14,675 nt of DNA from Methanobrevibacter sp. (GCA_017652345.1 JAGCBE010000139.1:1-14675); one strand, 5' to 3'; shown: positions 1-5,935, numbered from the stretch's first letter. Numbers and translations: made by a program. The notes: a model not told the origin generated them from the sequence alone.

Positions 1-76
1 ACAAATATAGTATAAGAAATATAAGAAAATAATATAAATAGATAGATATGTATAAGTAATAGTTATATGATATGTA

Positions 77-104
77 TCTCTCTCACTCCTATCGAGTGGA
101 GAGA
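77..104. repeat. Strong hairpin near the left end
   Basis: TCTCTC (77-82), a bulged T83 and CACTC (84-88) pair with GAGTGGAGAGA (94-104) across a CTATC loop, giving 11 pairs. On the plus strand it is followed by seven A and on the minus strand it is preceded by the matching T run, so it lacks the U tail of an intrinsic terminator in either direction. It lies just past the leftward terminator. It could be an RNA stem, a DNA end structure or a protein site; the function is unknown. Confidence 0.5.
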
Positions 105-114
105 AAAAAAGACC

Positions 115-151
115 AAAAGAAAAAGACCGATGGTTTAACGGCCCATCAGTC
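115..151 (-). terminator. Intrinsic terminator of the leftward operon
   Basis: Read on the minus strand, GACTGATGG (151-143) pairs with CCATCGGTC (133-125) around a 9-nt loop and is followed at once by TTTTTCTTTT (124-115). The pair between 148 and 128 is G-U on the minus strand but an A-C mismatch on the plus strand, and the T tract lies on the minus-strand 3' side, so the terminator works leftward. It lies about 290 bases beyond the ATPase stop codon and past the folded RNA candidate, so it could end the whole leftward transcript. Confidence 0.75.
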
Positions 152-208
152 CCTCTCTGGATCTCTTTTTAGATATTGACTACACTATATTTAAAAAAAG
201 AGGTAATA

Positions 209-228
209 AACTTCACTTTCATGAAGTT
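209..228. repeat. 7-bp inverted repeat, possible operator
   Basis: AACTTCA (209-215) and TGAAGTT (222-228) are perfect inverted copies separated by six bases. No T tract follows on either strand, so it is not a terminator. It lies between the candidate pRNA and the leftward terminator. A protein binding site or a small RNA stem are both possible. Confidence 0.3.
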
Positions 229-307
229 CATATATATTATAACATACTTTTATTAAAAGTGTTTAAAATTGCTTAAAAATGGCCTTAGAATTAATTTTAA
301 AAATATA

Positions 308-416
308 TAACTAATCGGGGGATTATCTAACTAGATATATCGGTGTGCTTAGGACCTCCATTGTCCGCACCTCTTCGGTTAAGCTCGGCTCAATGAATTA
401 TATAAGACATTAGTTA
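308..416 (-). ncRNA. Candidate packaging RNA (pRNA-like folded RNA)
   Basis: The outer ends are complementary: TAACTAAT (308-315) pairs with ATTAGTTA (409-416), closing a segment of about 109 nt. Inside, on the minus strand, three hairpins can form: TTGAGC/GCTTAA with a CGA loop (393-379), GTGC-GGAC/GTCC-TAA-GCAC with a 7-nt loop (370-345), and TATCT/AGATA with a 4-nt loop (337-324). The first contains a G-U pair on the minus strand that would be an A-C mismatch on the plus strand, and the outer stem is followed on the minus strand by TATATTTTT, so leftward transcription is favoured. In phi29 the roughly 120-nt pRNA is made leftward at the genome end from the early region and binds the connector and the ATPase; size, place and direction agree. 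Matching interlocking loops could not be shown and no clear own promoter is seen, so the identity is an inference. Confidence 0.45.
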
Positions 417-439
417 GTTTCTCGTGACTAGTGATGAAA

Positions 440-1501
440 TTACTTTCTTGGTTTTAAATCACATAAATGCGACTGAAACAGCTTGAAAGTAATTAAATCC
501 TTGTATAAGAATGCTCGTGCATCAAAACACTTGATAATATTGTTTCGCAAGTCCTCATTATAAACTTCATCAAGGTATGGTCTCATTGCAATGGTTGTTT
601 TATTGCTCTCTTTATTATACCTGTGTATAACTCGACCATCCCAGATGGTAAACCAGTCCTCTTGACTTTTAGTAAACTTTATTATCATAGTAGGATGGAT
701 GCATCTGTTTTTATTGACTAAGCTGGAATCAACTTTTATTTCATTTGTAAATGTAGATGCGTTTGGTAGCATAATGTCTGCAATTGTTCCTTTTCTTCTT
801 TCCTTATATGCAGTGTTTTCCTCTATATATTCTATTATAGCACGCTTTTTCTTTAATTTAAAGCGACCAAAGTGTTCTGGTATAAAATTCATGCAACAAA
901 GTAAGTCGCTCGCCTCATCCAGTAAATTTCCAACACAAATGATTCTGACCCTTTTCTTTGTAGATCTAATTAAGTTTTCTATCTGGTTTACAAATGAATA
1001 AACAATATTAAATGAATTCTCATTCTTCTCTCTATTCATTTCATCAAGACAGATATTATAATACATATGTGGGTCATTTAAGAAATCTTTATCAAATAGT
1101 CCTGACCCTTTATCATTATAAAATGTTTTTAAATCTAATACACGGGCCATCAATTTCTTTTCGCATATTTTCCCTTTTTCATTTCTTTTAATTGAATATA
1201 CAGCATCGCCGTGAGTCCATAGTGTAAGCTTATATTTACGCCTTAAATCTGGGTCAACAAGCTTTTCTGCATTATTGACTAATAATTTCTTTTTGCTGGT
1301 ATCAGTCAACCTCATCCAATAGAACGGGCGACCATATCTGACAAATTGACTTACAAAGGTATCTGTGACTGCATATGATTTCCCCGCCTCTCTACCTCCT
1401 AACAAAAAGTAAAGCATGGCCCAGTCATTTCCTAAAAGAGACCTTATTAAGTAATAAGGCCTTTCATCAATTTTTTTCATTTTCTCTATTCTATTCTTCA
1501 T
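440..1501 (-). CDS. DNA packaging ATPase (phi29 gp16-like)
   Basis: This 353-residue protein is the motor that pumps phage DNA into the prohead using ATP. The N-terminal ATPase domain shows Walker A GGREAGKS (residues 35-42), Walker B NICLDE (149-154, with D153 and E154 as metal and catalytic residues) and a following strand ending in VGN (190-192), a likely sensor Asn. The C-terminal part (about 230-353) matches the position of the degenerate nuclease-like domain of phi29 gp16, which helps bind pRNA. Length is close to gp16 (about 330 residues). The start ATG overlaps the upstream gene by 11 bases and has an AGGAGGG ribosome site 12 bases before it. Unlike phi29, where the ATPase gene closes the late operon, here it is the last gene of the leftward replication operon, next to a candidate pRNA. 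Confidence 0.93.
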   Translation of the reverse strand: MKNRIEKMKKIDERPYYLIRSLLGNDWAMLYFLLGGREAGKSYAVTDTFVSQFVRYGRPFYWMRLTDTSKKKLLVNNAEKLVDPDLRRKYKLTLWTHGDAVYSIKRNEKGKICEKKLMARVLDLKTFYNDKGSGLFDKDFLNDPHMYYNICLDEMNREKNENSFNIVYSFVNQIENLIRSTKKRVRIICVGNLLDEASDLLCCMNFIPEHFGRFKLKKKRAIIEYIEENTAYKERRKGTIADIMLPNASTFTNEIKVDSSLVNKNRCIHPTMIIKFTKSQEDWFTIWDGRVIHRYNKESNKTTIAMRPYLDEVYNEDLRNNIIKCFDARAFLYKDLITFKLFQSHLCDLKPRK

Positions 1502-1745
1502 GCTTTTTTAATACCCTCCTGATATTTTTTAAAATAAGAGATGCATCAACGCCGCTATATTCATCAAAAGTAAGAACTATATATCTAATATCCTCCAGCA
1601 TTTCTAAATGATTTAATATGCTTTCATATCTATCAAGTAGTTTTCTATCAATAAAAATTGATGGAAAATATTTTAATCTTTTATTTTGTTCTAGATCTTC
1701 ATTAATAGTTTCAATCTGTTCTTTTACATATTCAATATTTGTCAT
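1491..1745 (-). CDS. Small charged helical protein, unknown function
   Basis: I do not recognise this 84-residue protein. It is highly charged and looks mostly helical: residues 3-25 and 35-55 have the spacing of leucine, isoleucine and charged residues typical of amphipathic helices or short coiled coils, and the C-terminus is basic (KNIRRVLKKHEE, 73-84). There is no signal peptide or membrane segment. An AAGGACAG ribosome site precedes the ATG. It sits 11 bases after the methyltransferase gene and overlaps the packaging ATPase gene by 11 bases, so its translation is probably coupled to the ATPase. A role with the ATPase or the methyltransferase is a guess from position only. Confidence 0.75.
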   Translation of the reverse strand: MTNIEYVKEQIETINEDLEQNKRLKYFPSIFIDRKLLDRYESILNHLEMLEDIRYIVLTFDEYSGVDASLILKNIRRVLKKHEE

Positions 1746-1756
1746 ATTTTCTGTCC

Positions 1757-2497
1757 TTATATCAAGTCAAATAAATCTATTTGTCCTTTTTCCTTTCTTT
1801 CAATATCTCTTTGTGAATAACCTTTCAATCTGTTTTCAGCTATTTGAAAATAGTGAGGGTCAATTTCAATTCCTATAAAATTCCTATTTGTTTCAACACA
1901 GGCAACACCTGTTGTTCCGCTCCCCATAAAACAATCTAAAACTATGTCATTTTCATTTGAACTATTTAATATTAATTTTTTTATTATTTCTTTTGGTTTA
2001 ATTGTGGGGTGGTCAAATTCATCTTTGTCTGTTTTATTTTTAGGAGTCAACCACCATGTTTTCGCAGTTTCAAAATTAGTGTTTAATTTTACATTTTTTC
2101 TAAAATATAAGCAAAATTCTTTGTCTATTAAATAATTTCCTCCGCATAAAGGTGTAGGATTGGTTTTTAACCAACACAAAACTTCAAAACTACAACTATA
2201 TTTTTCAACAAAAAACTTTAAATATTGCAATATTTGTTTTTTATTACACCATATATATATATTAGGCTTTTTCATAACTCTCATAAATTGTTCAAAAATT
2301 TCATTGTTTATTCCATCTATTATGTTTAAATCATTTAATTGTTTTAACATATTATTTTTTAAGTTTTTTCCTATATTAGTGTTACCACCAACAATATCTA
2401 CTTCATATGGTGGGTCTATAATTACAAGGTCTATGCTTTTATCAGGTATTTTTTTTATATATTCATAACAATCAGCATTATGTAGTTCATAGCTCAT
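1757..2497 (-). CDS. Orphan DNA N6-adenine (or N4-cytosine) methyltransferase
   Basis: This 246-residue enzyme transfers a methyl group from S-adenosylmethionine to an exocyclic amino group in DNA. The catalytic motif IV DPPY is at residues 28-31, and the AdoMet-binding motif I FMGSGTTG at 190-197, followed by the acidic EID (211-213). Motif IV before motif I is the beta-class order (N6_N4_Mtase family, as in many phage and restriction-associated enzymes). A conserved HPTIKP (163-168) precedes motif I. DPPY favours adenine N6 as target but does not prove it. No restriction endonuclease gene lies next to it, so it is an orphan enzyme that could protect phage DNA from host restriction or mark replicated DNA. 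It starts 11 bases inside the previous gene with a good AAAGGAGTGG ribosome site. The target sequence cannot be read from the protein. Confidence 0.93.
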   Translation of the reverse strand: MSYELHNADCYEYIKKIPDKSIDLVIIDPPYEVDIVGGNTNIGKNLKNNMLKQLNDLNIIDGINNEIFEQFMRVMKKPNIYIWCNKKQILQYLKFFVEKYSCSFEVLCWLKTNPTPLCGGNYLIDKEFCLYFRKNVKLNTNFETAKTWWLTPKNKTDKDEFDHPTIKPKEIIKKLILNSSNENDIVLDCFMGSGTTGVACVETNRNFIGIEIDPHYFQIAENRLKGYSQRDIERKEKGQIDLFDLI

Positions 2498-2717
2498 TCT
2501 CTAACCACTCCTTTATTTCTAATAAGAATTTATCATCTATTATATGTAAAGGTTTAATTCTTATATCGTAAATGCTATCTGCATCAGTAGTATTATTTGG
2601 TATTATTTCAATTAATGGTTTTAGTATTGATAGGATTCTATTTTGTTTTTGATTTTCTGTTTTTATCTCATCTATATAATCCATTATTTCATTTAGAGCT
2701 TTATAAAAATCTGTCAT
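2487..2717 (-). CDS. Small acidic helical protein, unknown function
   Basis: The likely product is 76 residues from the ATG at 2717, which overlaps the stop of the helix-turn-helix gene as TAATG, a classic translation-coupling arrangement. A longer reading upstream to 2786 would lie fully inside the previous gene and is unlikely. The protein is acidic and mainly helical (residues 3-40 with regularly spaced Ile and Leu), with a Trp near the acidic C-terminus (KEWLENEL). It ends in TGA, inside the start of the methyltransferase gene. I do not recognise a family. Its tight packing suggests it is made together with the helix-turn-helix protein and the methyltransferase. Confidence 0.75.
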   Translation of the reverse strand: MTDFYKALNEIMDYIDEIKTENQKQNRILSILKPLIEIIPNNTTDADSIYDIRIKPLHIIDDKFLLEIKEWLENEL

Positions 2718-2968
2718 TAGAATGGGAACTCCTCTGTATCTTTTTTGAATTTTTCGGGGTCTAACCAGTATCGCATAAACCAGCACTCTTCACCCCAGCG
2801 ATTTTTACTTTTTTGCATTTTTTGATAAAATTGAATTCCATCCCTTTTCATAGTGCTGACAACTGTTGCAAGCTTTGTGATTCCTAGATCTCGGAAAGCC
2901 TCTAATGGTGAAATACTACCATATTGATTAATATACATGAATATTCTTTCACTTTGTTTAAATCTCAT
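2717..2968 (-). CDS. Small helix-turn-helix DNA-binding protein
   Basis: This 83-residue protein has a helix-turn-helix of the kind common in small phage proteins (HTH_39-like): residues 17-44 contain SISPLEAFRDLGITKLATVV followed by the recognition-helix end STMKRDG. The part after it (45-72), with GIQFYQK and an aromatic stretch ECWFMRYWLD, looks like a beta wing. It probably binds phage DNA as a transcription regulator or replication accessory protein. The ATG follows AAAGGAGTG and lies one base after the stop of the basic protein gene. Its own stop overlaps the next start as TAATG. Phi29 uses a regulator (p4) to switch early to late transcription; this protein could fill that role but shows no clear similarity to p4. 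Confidence 0.8.
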   Translation of the reverse strand: MRFKQSERIFMYINQYGSISPLEAFRDLGITKLATVVSTMKRDGIQFYQKMQKSKNRWGEECWFMRYWLDPEKFKKDTEEFPF

Positions 2969-2969
2969 T

Positions 2970-3653
2970 TTATTTCACTCCTTTACCATATTTCTTTAAT
3001 ATTTCATTAACGACATCACTAGCGTGTTGCACGATTTTCTTTTCTTCTTCTGTCTTAACATTAGTATATGAATCTTGTAAATATTTCGGCATTTTTAATT
3101 TTCCAAGATAGTCAGATTCATTTACTACCTCGACATCAAAACTTCCCTCTGCTGATGGTGGACTTAATTTAATTTTAACATATACAACCTCACCATTATT
3201 TTTACGATATCGATAAATCTGGAAGTTATCTTCTGTTCCTACATAAGAACTATTCTCAGAGCTGATTTTTTGTTTCCATCCTAGTGCAACTCTTAAATCT
3301 TTGTATGCATCTGGGTCTTGTTCTTTCATAGTAGTCAATGCAGTTTCAAAACCTCTTTCACCTTTTTTTCTGACAAATTCACTTCTTTGAATGTAGTCAA
3401 TTGCTTGATTAACGGTGAACTTTTTACCTGTATCTGGGTTGATATCATTCAATAATTCTTTTACTTGATTCTTAAAAAGATTTTTCTTGCTTTTTTGGTC
3501 CTCAAAATCTTCAATATGAATGTTTAAATATCCTTTATTATTATTATAAACTGCATCCAGATAAGTATCTAAGTTCTTATAATCTTTTAATCTTTTTTTA
3601 GCTCTTAATCTATGATTAGCAACTAATCTTTGATATTTTCTTTTCTTAGCCAT
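2970..3653 (-). CDS. Basic protein, candidate terminal protein for replication priming
   Basis: The product has 227 residues and a very basic N-terminus (MAKKRKYQRL, then RLRAKKRLKDYK at residues 16-27), typical of a DNA- or nucleoid-binding region. The middle is helical and charged and the C-terminal third is mixed (PPSAEGSFDVEV near 165-176). It is directly next to the polymerase gene (two bases apart), and phi29-type phages keep the terminal protein gene beside the polymerase gene; phi29 gp3 has 266 residues and a similarly basic N-terminus. In phi29 the terminal protein gene is upstream of the polymerase, here it is downstream. Several Ser, Thr and Tyr residues could be the priming residue and I cannot choose one. 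Other options are a virion or nucleoid protein. Ribosome site AAAGGAG. Confidence 0.4.
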   Translation of the reverse strand: MAKKRKYQRLVANHRLRAKKRLKDYKNLDTYLDAVYNNNKGYLNIHIEDFEDQKSKKNLFKNQVKELLNDINPDTGKKFTVNQAIDYIQRSEFVRKKGERGFETALTTMKEQDPDAYKDLRVALGWKQKISSENSSYVGTEDNFQIYRYRKNNGEVVYVKIKLSPPSAEGSFDVEVVNESDYLGKLKMPKYLQDSYTNVKTEEEKKIVQHASDVVNEILKKYGKGVK

Positions 3654-3655
3654 TT

Positions 3656-4729
3656 TTAATACTCCTTTTTTATAATTTTTATTTTTTTATCATCGAAATA
3701 ATAAACATTAAAAGCATCATCGGGAATTGTATCAATTAAGATATTATATTTTCTTTTGTGTTTCTTTTCAAACTCCATAAACCATTTTTTTGAAACACCT
3801 CTATAAACTGGAGGTTCATCGTTCCATTGATAATTAAAACCTTTATATCTAAAACTTCCAGAATGTTTGATATTGAATTGTCCTAGATCTACACCTACAT
3901 TAAGGTCATCCCTTTTGACTTTTGATATAAGGCAGTCAGTATTACAATAAAGTGTATTTTCATCGATTTTGCTTTCAATATACATAGTGCATCTGTTTAC
4001 AATTGTATTTCTAATAAATGGGTTGGTCCTCTGCATATAACCTACTGCAAAATTTAATATTTGTTTAGCTTTGATAGATTCTTCTTCTGTGCCATGTTCT
4101 TTAATATTATACCATTTGTCAACAAACTTGCAGAAAGGACTATCCATCAAAGGAAATATAACATTTGCAACGCTATTAAAAGTGATAGTTCCATCAGCTA
4201 GAAAACCTATTTCACCCTCTTTTACTCTATCGTAAAATCTGGGTTTTTTGCTAGTATCTGGAATGGGTTGTTTTAAAGCCCAGCCGTAAGCTGATTTTAA
4301 ATCATATTCATAGGCCTCTGGTATATCTATCCCTTGAAATTCTGGGTTGCTATACAAAAGAGGGATTGCAGATTCTATATTCCATCTGATAATACTTTTC
4401 CCGTTTATTATTTCTGTTTCTTTACCATACATTTTAAAATTCGACATATTAGGAACTTTGTAATATCTGCATAATGTTGCATAAGCGGTCACTCCTGTGG
4501 TTTTTTGTGGTTGACTTTCACCATCCAACCTTATCGCATAAGTAGAGGTTTTTGTCCCTTTTCTGTAGGTAAGAAACACATTAATAGTTTTAACGACTAA
4601 ATTAGCATGTATAGGATTATCAAAAGGTTTTCGCTCGCCATATATAATCTTTTTATACTTCTTACAATATTCTAAATGTTGATTAAATTCTTCAAGTGTA
4701 ATAAAATTGATTTTCTTCTTCCTATACAT
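3656..4729 (-). CDS. Short family-B DNA polymerase
   Basis: This 357-residue protein carries the three palm motifs of family-B polymerases: motif A as DLKSAY (143-148, consensus DxxSLY), motif B as KQILNFAVGY (222-231, consensus KxxxNSxYG) and motif C as YCNTDC (261-266, consensus YxDTDS). RGVSKKW (310-316) lies where a KxY/thumb-like motif follows motif C. It is much shorter than protein-primed polymerases such as phi29 gp2 (about 570 residues). The 142 residues before motif A show no Exo I DxE motif, so proofreading is probably missing. The A-B spacing (about 80 residues) and B-C spacing (about 39) are shorter than in phi29, where the TPR1 and TPR2 insertions lie, so both may be reduced. 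The first Asp of motif C is Asn263 and the usual Ser is Cys266. The reading frame is intact with an AGAGGT ribosome site, and the upstream genes are unrelated, so it does not look like a broken longer gene. Confidence 0.8.
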   Translation of the reverse strand: MYRKKKINFITLEEFNQHLEYCKKYKKIIYGERKPFDNPIHANLVVKTINVFLTYRKGTKTSTYAIRLDGESQPQKTTGVTAYATLCRYYKVPNMSNFKMYGKETEIINGKSIIRWNIESAIPLLYSNPEFQGIDIPEAYEYDLKSAYGWALKQPIPDTSKKPRFYDRVKEGEIGFLADGTITFNSVANVIFPLMDSPFCKFVDKWYNIKEHGTEEESIKAKQILNFAVGYMQRTNPFIRNTIVNRCTMYIESKIDENTLYCNTDCLISKVKRDDLNVGVDLGQFNIKHSGSFRYKGFNYQWNDEPPVYRGVSKKWFMEFEKKHKRKYNILIDTIPDDAFNVYYFDDKKIKIIKKEY

Positions 4730-4744
4730 AATAAAACCTCTTTT

Positions 4745-5047
4745 TTATCTAAATTGTTTTTTCCAATTTTCAAGCCATTCAGAATCCGTTGAACTTTCTT
4801 TCTCTTCAAGTTCTTTCTTTGTTCTGTCCCACCATTCTGACCCACTAGATTCATTTTTCTTTTTGCATTTTTTAATAATTACTACTCTAGCATAATCAAT
4901 AGGTCTGTCCTTAAACTTAGCTATATAAATATAGTGTAAAATATCTTTTTCATCATAATTCTCTTTTAGATCCATAAGCATTGTATATTCTTTCGGAGTT
5001 GTTGCACGACCGATTATCAATTCTGTTTCTTCAATAATATTAGTCAT
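4745..5047 (-). CDS. DnaD-like replication accessory protein
   Basis: Residues about 10-63 resemble the second DnaD domain (DDBH2) of Firmicutes replication proteins: an opening GRATTPKEYTML (13-24), a charged turn NYDEKDIL (30-37), a helix IYIAKFKDRPIDYARVV and a closing basic IIKKCKKK. DnaD-type proteins bind DNA and help load the replicative helicase. The rest (64-100) is a charged linker ending in an aromatic segment SEWLENWKKQFR. The first DnaD domain is absent; at 100 residues it is a minimal version. The ATG overlaps the upstream gene by 8 bases and follows AAAGGAG by 10 bases; the polymerase gene starts 15 bases further on. The assignment rests on motif spacing read by eye. Confidence 0.45.
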   Translation of the reverse strand: MTNIIEETELIIGRATTPKEYTMLMDLKENYDEKDILHYIYIAKFKDRPIDYARVVIIKKCKKKNESSGSEWWDRTKKELEEKESSTDSEWLENWKKQFR

Positions 5048-5366
5048 TTGGTAATAGCTCCTTTATTTTCATACTTGCTTGTTTTTTAGTCAGCTTTTCT
5101 GCATTCTCTTTCGGATATCCTAACTTCACGAGACAAGCGACTTGTCCTGCAGTTGCCATTTCTTCTTTGATAATTGCACTCTTAGATGCAACTTGTTGCA
5201 CTTTTTGTTGCTCTGGAGCTATCTCTTTCAACTTATCAATACAAGCTCCATATAAAACAAACATGGCCTCAAACATGTCTTGACTTTCTTGACTTTGTCC
5301 TGCAGGAACTTCCCACTCAAATTCAATACTTTGAAAATTATAAACTGGTTTACATTTAAAAATCAT
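5040..5366 (-). CDS. Small protein with C-terminal helical motif common in DNA-metabolism proteins
   Basis: The likely product has 108 residues from the third of three closely spaced ATGs (5366), because AAAGG lies 9 bases before it and directly abuts the first one. Residues 1-22 look like beta strands (KPVYNFQSIEFEWEV), 28-55 form a helix, and 70-105 read ATAGQVACLVKLGYP followed by LTKKQASMKIKELL. This pattern (TxxQ...L..LG......LTKKQAS..I..L) recurs as a small helical module at the C-terminus of many phage and plasmid proteins that handle DNA. The exact activity is unknown; a single-strand DNA-binding or recombination role would fit the place upstream of the DnaD-like protein and polymerase but is not shown. 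It overlaps both neighbours. Confidence 0.7.
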   Translation of the reverse strand: MIFKCKPVYNFQSIEFEWEVPAGQSQESQDMFEAMFVLYGACIDKLKEIAPEQQKVQQVASKSAIIKEEMATAGQVACLVKLGYPKENAEKLTKKQASMKIKELLPND

Positions 5367-5673
5367 AATCATCATCCTTTCTATAACTTATTTTAATAAA
5401 ATTATATTCATACCATCTGTCTTCTTCTTCAAGAATTTCTTTTTCAAGATAATCTGAAGATATATATATTTTCCAACATAATCGACCCTCTTTTGTTGTT
5501 TCCATTTGAATGTCATCAACTTCCATCCAGAATCTTTCAAGAATCATTCTGTAATATTTATGTGTTGATAGTCCATTCTTTTGAACTCCAAAAATCCAAA
5601 ATTTTTTATTTATTACTACTTTAACTAAATCGGTAGATTTAATTTTTTTTATCGCTTCTGATAATGTTGTCAT
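5356..5673 (-). CDS. Small early protein, unknown function
   Basis: The product has 105 residues if it starts at the ATG at 5673, which has AAAGGA ten bases upstream; a TTG nine bases earlier is too close to that site. The N-terminus is helical and basic (SEAIKKIKST) and the rest is rich in aromatic residues with alternating beta-like segments (WIFGVQKNG, LCWKIYIS, RWYEYNFIKISYRK), ending in an acidic DDDYDF tail. Such a fold suggests a small beta-sheet nucleic-acid or inhibitor protein, but no family is recognised. It overlaps the upstream gene by 35 bases and the downstream gene by 11, as in the rest of this operon. Confidence 0.72.
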   Translation of the reverse strand: MTTLSEAIKKIKSTDLVKVVINKKFWIFGVQKNGLSTHKYYRMILERFWMEVDDIQMETTKEGRLCWKIYISSDYLEKEILEEEDRWYEYNFIKISYRKDDDYDF

Positions 5674-5935
5674 CAATTTCAAGTCCTTTCTTTTTATACC
5701 ATTTTAAAGCTTTTTCTCTGTGTTCTTTACTATCATCGTATTTAATTACATAATAGCAACAAAACGCTCTTCTTTCTTTTTTTGTCAGATTATTCAAGAA
5801 ATATGATGCCTCATGGAATCCACGCTTATACCATAAGAAATTAAACATAGGTAAGAAATTCTTATGCTTAAATCCATCCCACGCCGCATCGATTCTTCTT
5901 GATTCAAAATCTGTAAAAACTTCTTCATAGTCCAT
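5639..5935 (-). CDS. Small early protein, unknown function
   Basis: The product has 98 residues from the ATG at 5935, preceded by AGGGAGGTG at 7 bases; a TTG codon directly before it is a weaker choice. It is rich in aromatic residues and basic clusters (WDGFKHKNFLPMFNFLWYKRGFH across residues 19-41, in two segments; then LTKKERRAF and KWYKKKG). It looks globular and helical with no membrane segment or signal peptide. I do not recognise a family. Early phage genes next to the promoter often encode host-takeover or DNA-binding proteins; that is only a positional guess. Confidence 0.72.
   Translation of the reverse strand: MDYEEVFTDFESRRIDAAWDGFKHKNFLPMFNFLWYKRGFHEASYFLNNLTKKERRAFCCYYVIKYDDSKEHREKALKWYKKKGLEIDDNIIRSDKKN

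Larger units (their letters stand above)
1..439. other. AT-rich left non-coding region
   Basis: No credible gene is found on either strand in this stretch. It is very rich in A and T and holds, from left to right, a strong hairpin (77-104), a leftward terminator (115-151), a 7-bp inverted repeat (209-228), a short palindrome (CTTTTATTAAAAG, 247-259) and a folded RNA candidate (308-416). In phi29-like phages the end of the linear genome next to the early operon carries the pRNA gene and the replication end; this stretch fits that place. Whether base 1 is the physical genome end cannot be judged, because the other end and any inverted terminal repeat lie outside the window. Confidence 0.7.

Noticed and set aside
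176..200. TTGACT followed by TATATT as a rightward promoter
   Set aside because: The two boxes are only about four bases apart and there is no gene to the right before 440 on that strand.
354..365. Plus-strand similarity to phi29 pRNA (ACCTCCATTGTC compared with ACUUCCAUUGUC as I recall it)
   Set aside because: It is on the strand opposite to the favoured RNA direction, and a near match of 12 bases is not far above chance when all positions and both strands are considered. It was not used as evidence for the pRNA.
699..1001. Open reading frame on the plus strand inside the ATPase gene
   Set aside because: It has no ribosome site, is composed of antisense Phe/Ser/Leu-rich text and lies wholly inside a well-supported gene. 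Similar antisense frames at 1375, 1618, 1944, 2160, 4707, 6067, 6431 (minus), 7333 (minus), 9998 (minus), 11247 (minus) and 14074 (minus) were dropped for the same reason.
2487..2786. Longer version (99 residues) of the small protein before the methyltransferase
   Set aside because: The first 23 codons lie inside the helix-turn-helix gene in another frame; the TAATG overlap at 2717 is the better start.
4672..4854. Possible frameshifted upstream part of the polymerase
   Set aside because: The frame at 4672-4854 is a shadow of the DnaD-like gene. The genes upstream are intact, coupled, and have their own ribosome sites; none carries exonuclease motifs, so there is no sign of a broken longer polymerase gene.
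5500..5530. Exonuclease-like text (DDIQMETT) in the 105-residue protein, considered as a separate proofreading domain
   Set aside because: Exo I needs D-x-E with nearby hydrophobic strand and partner motifs Exo II and III. The spacing is wrong and the partners are missing.
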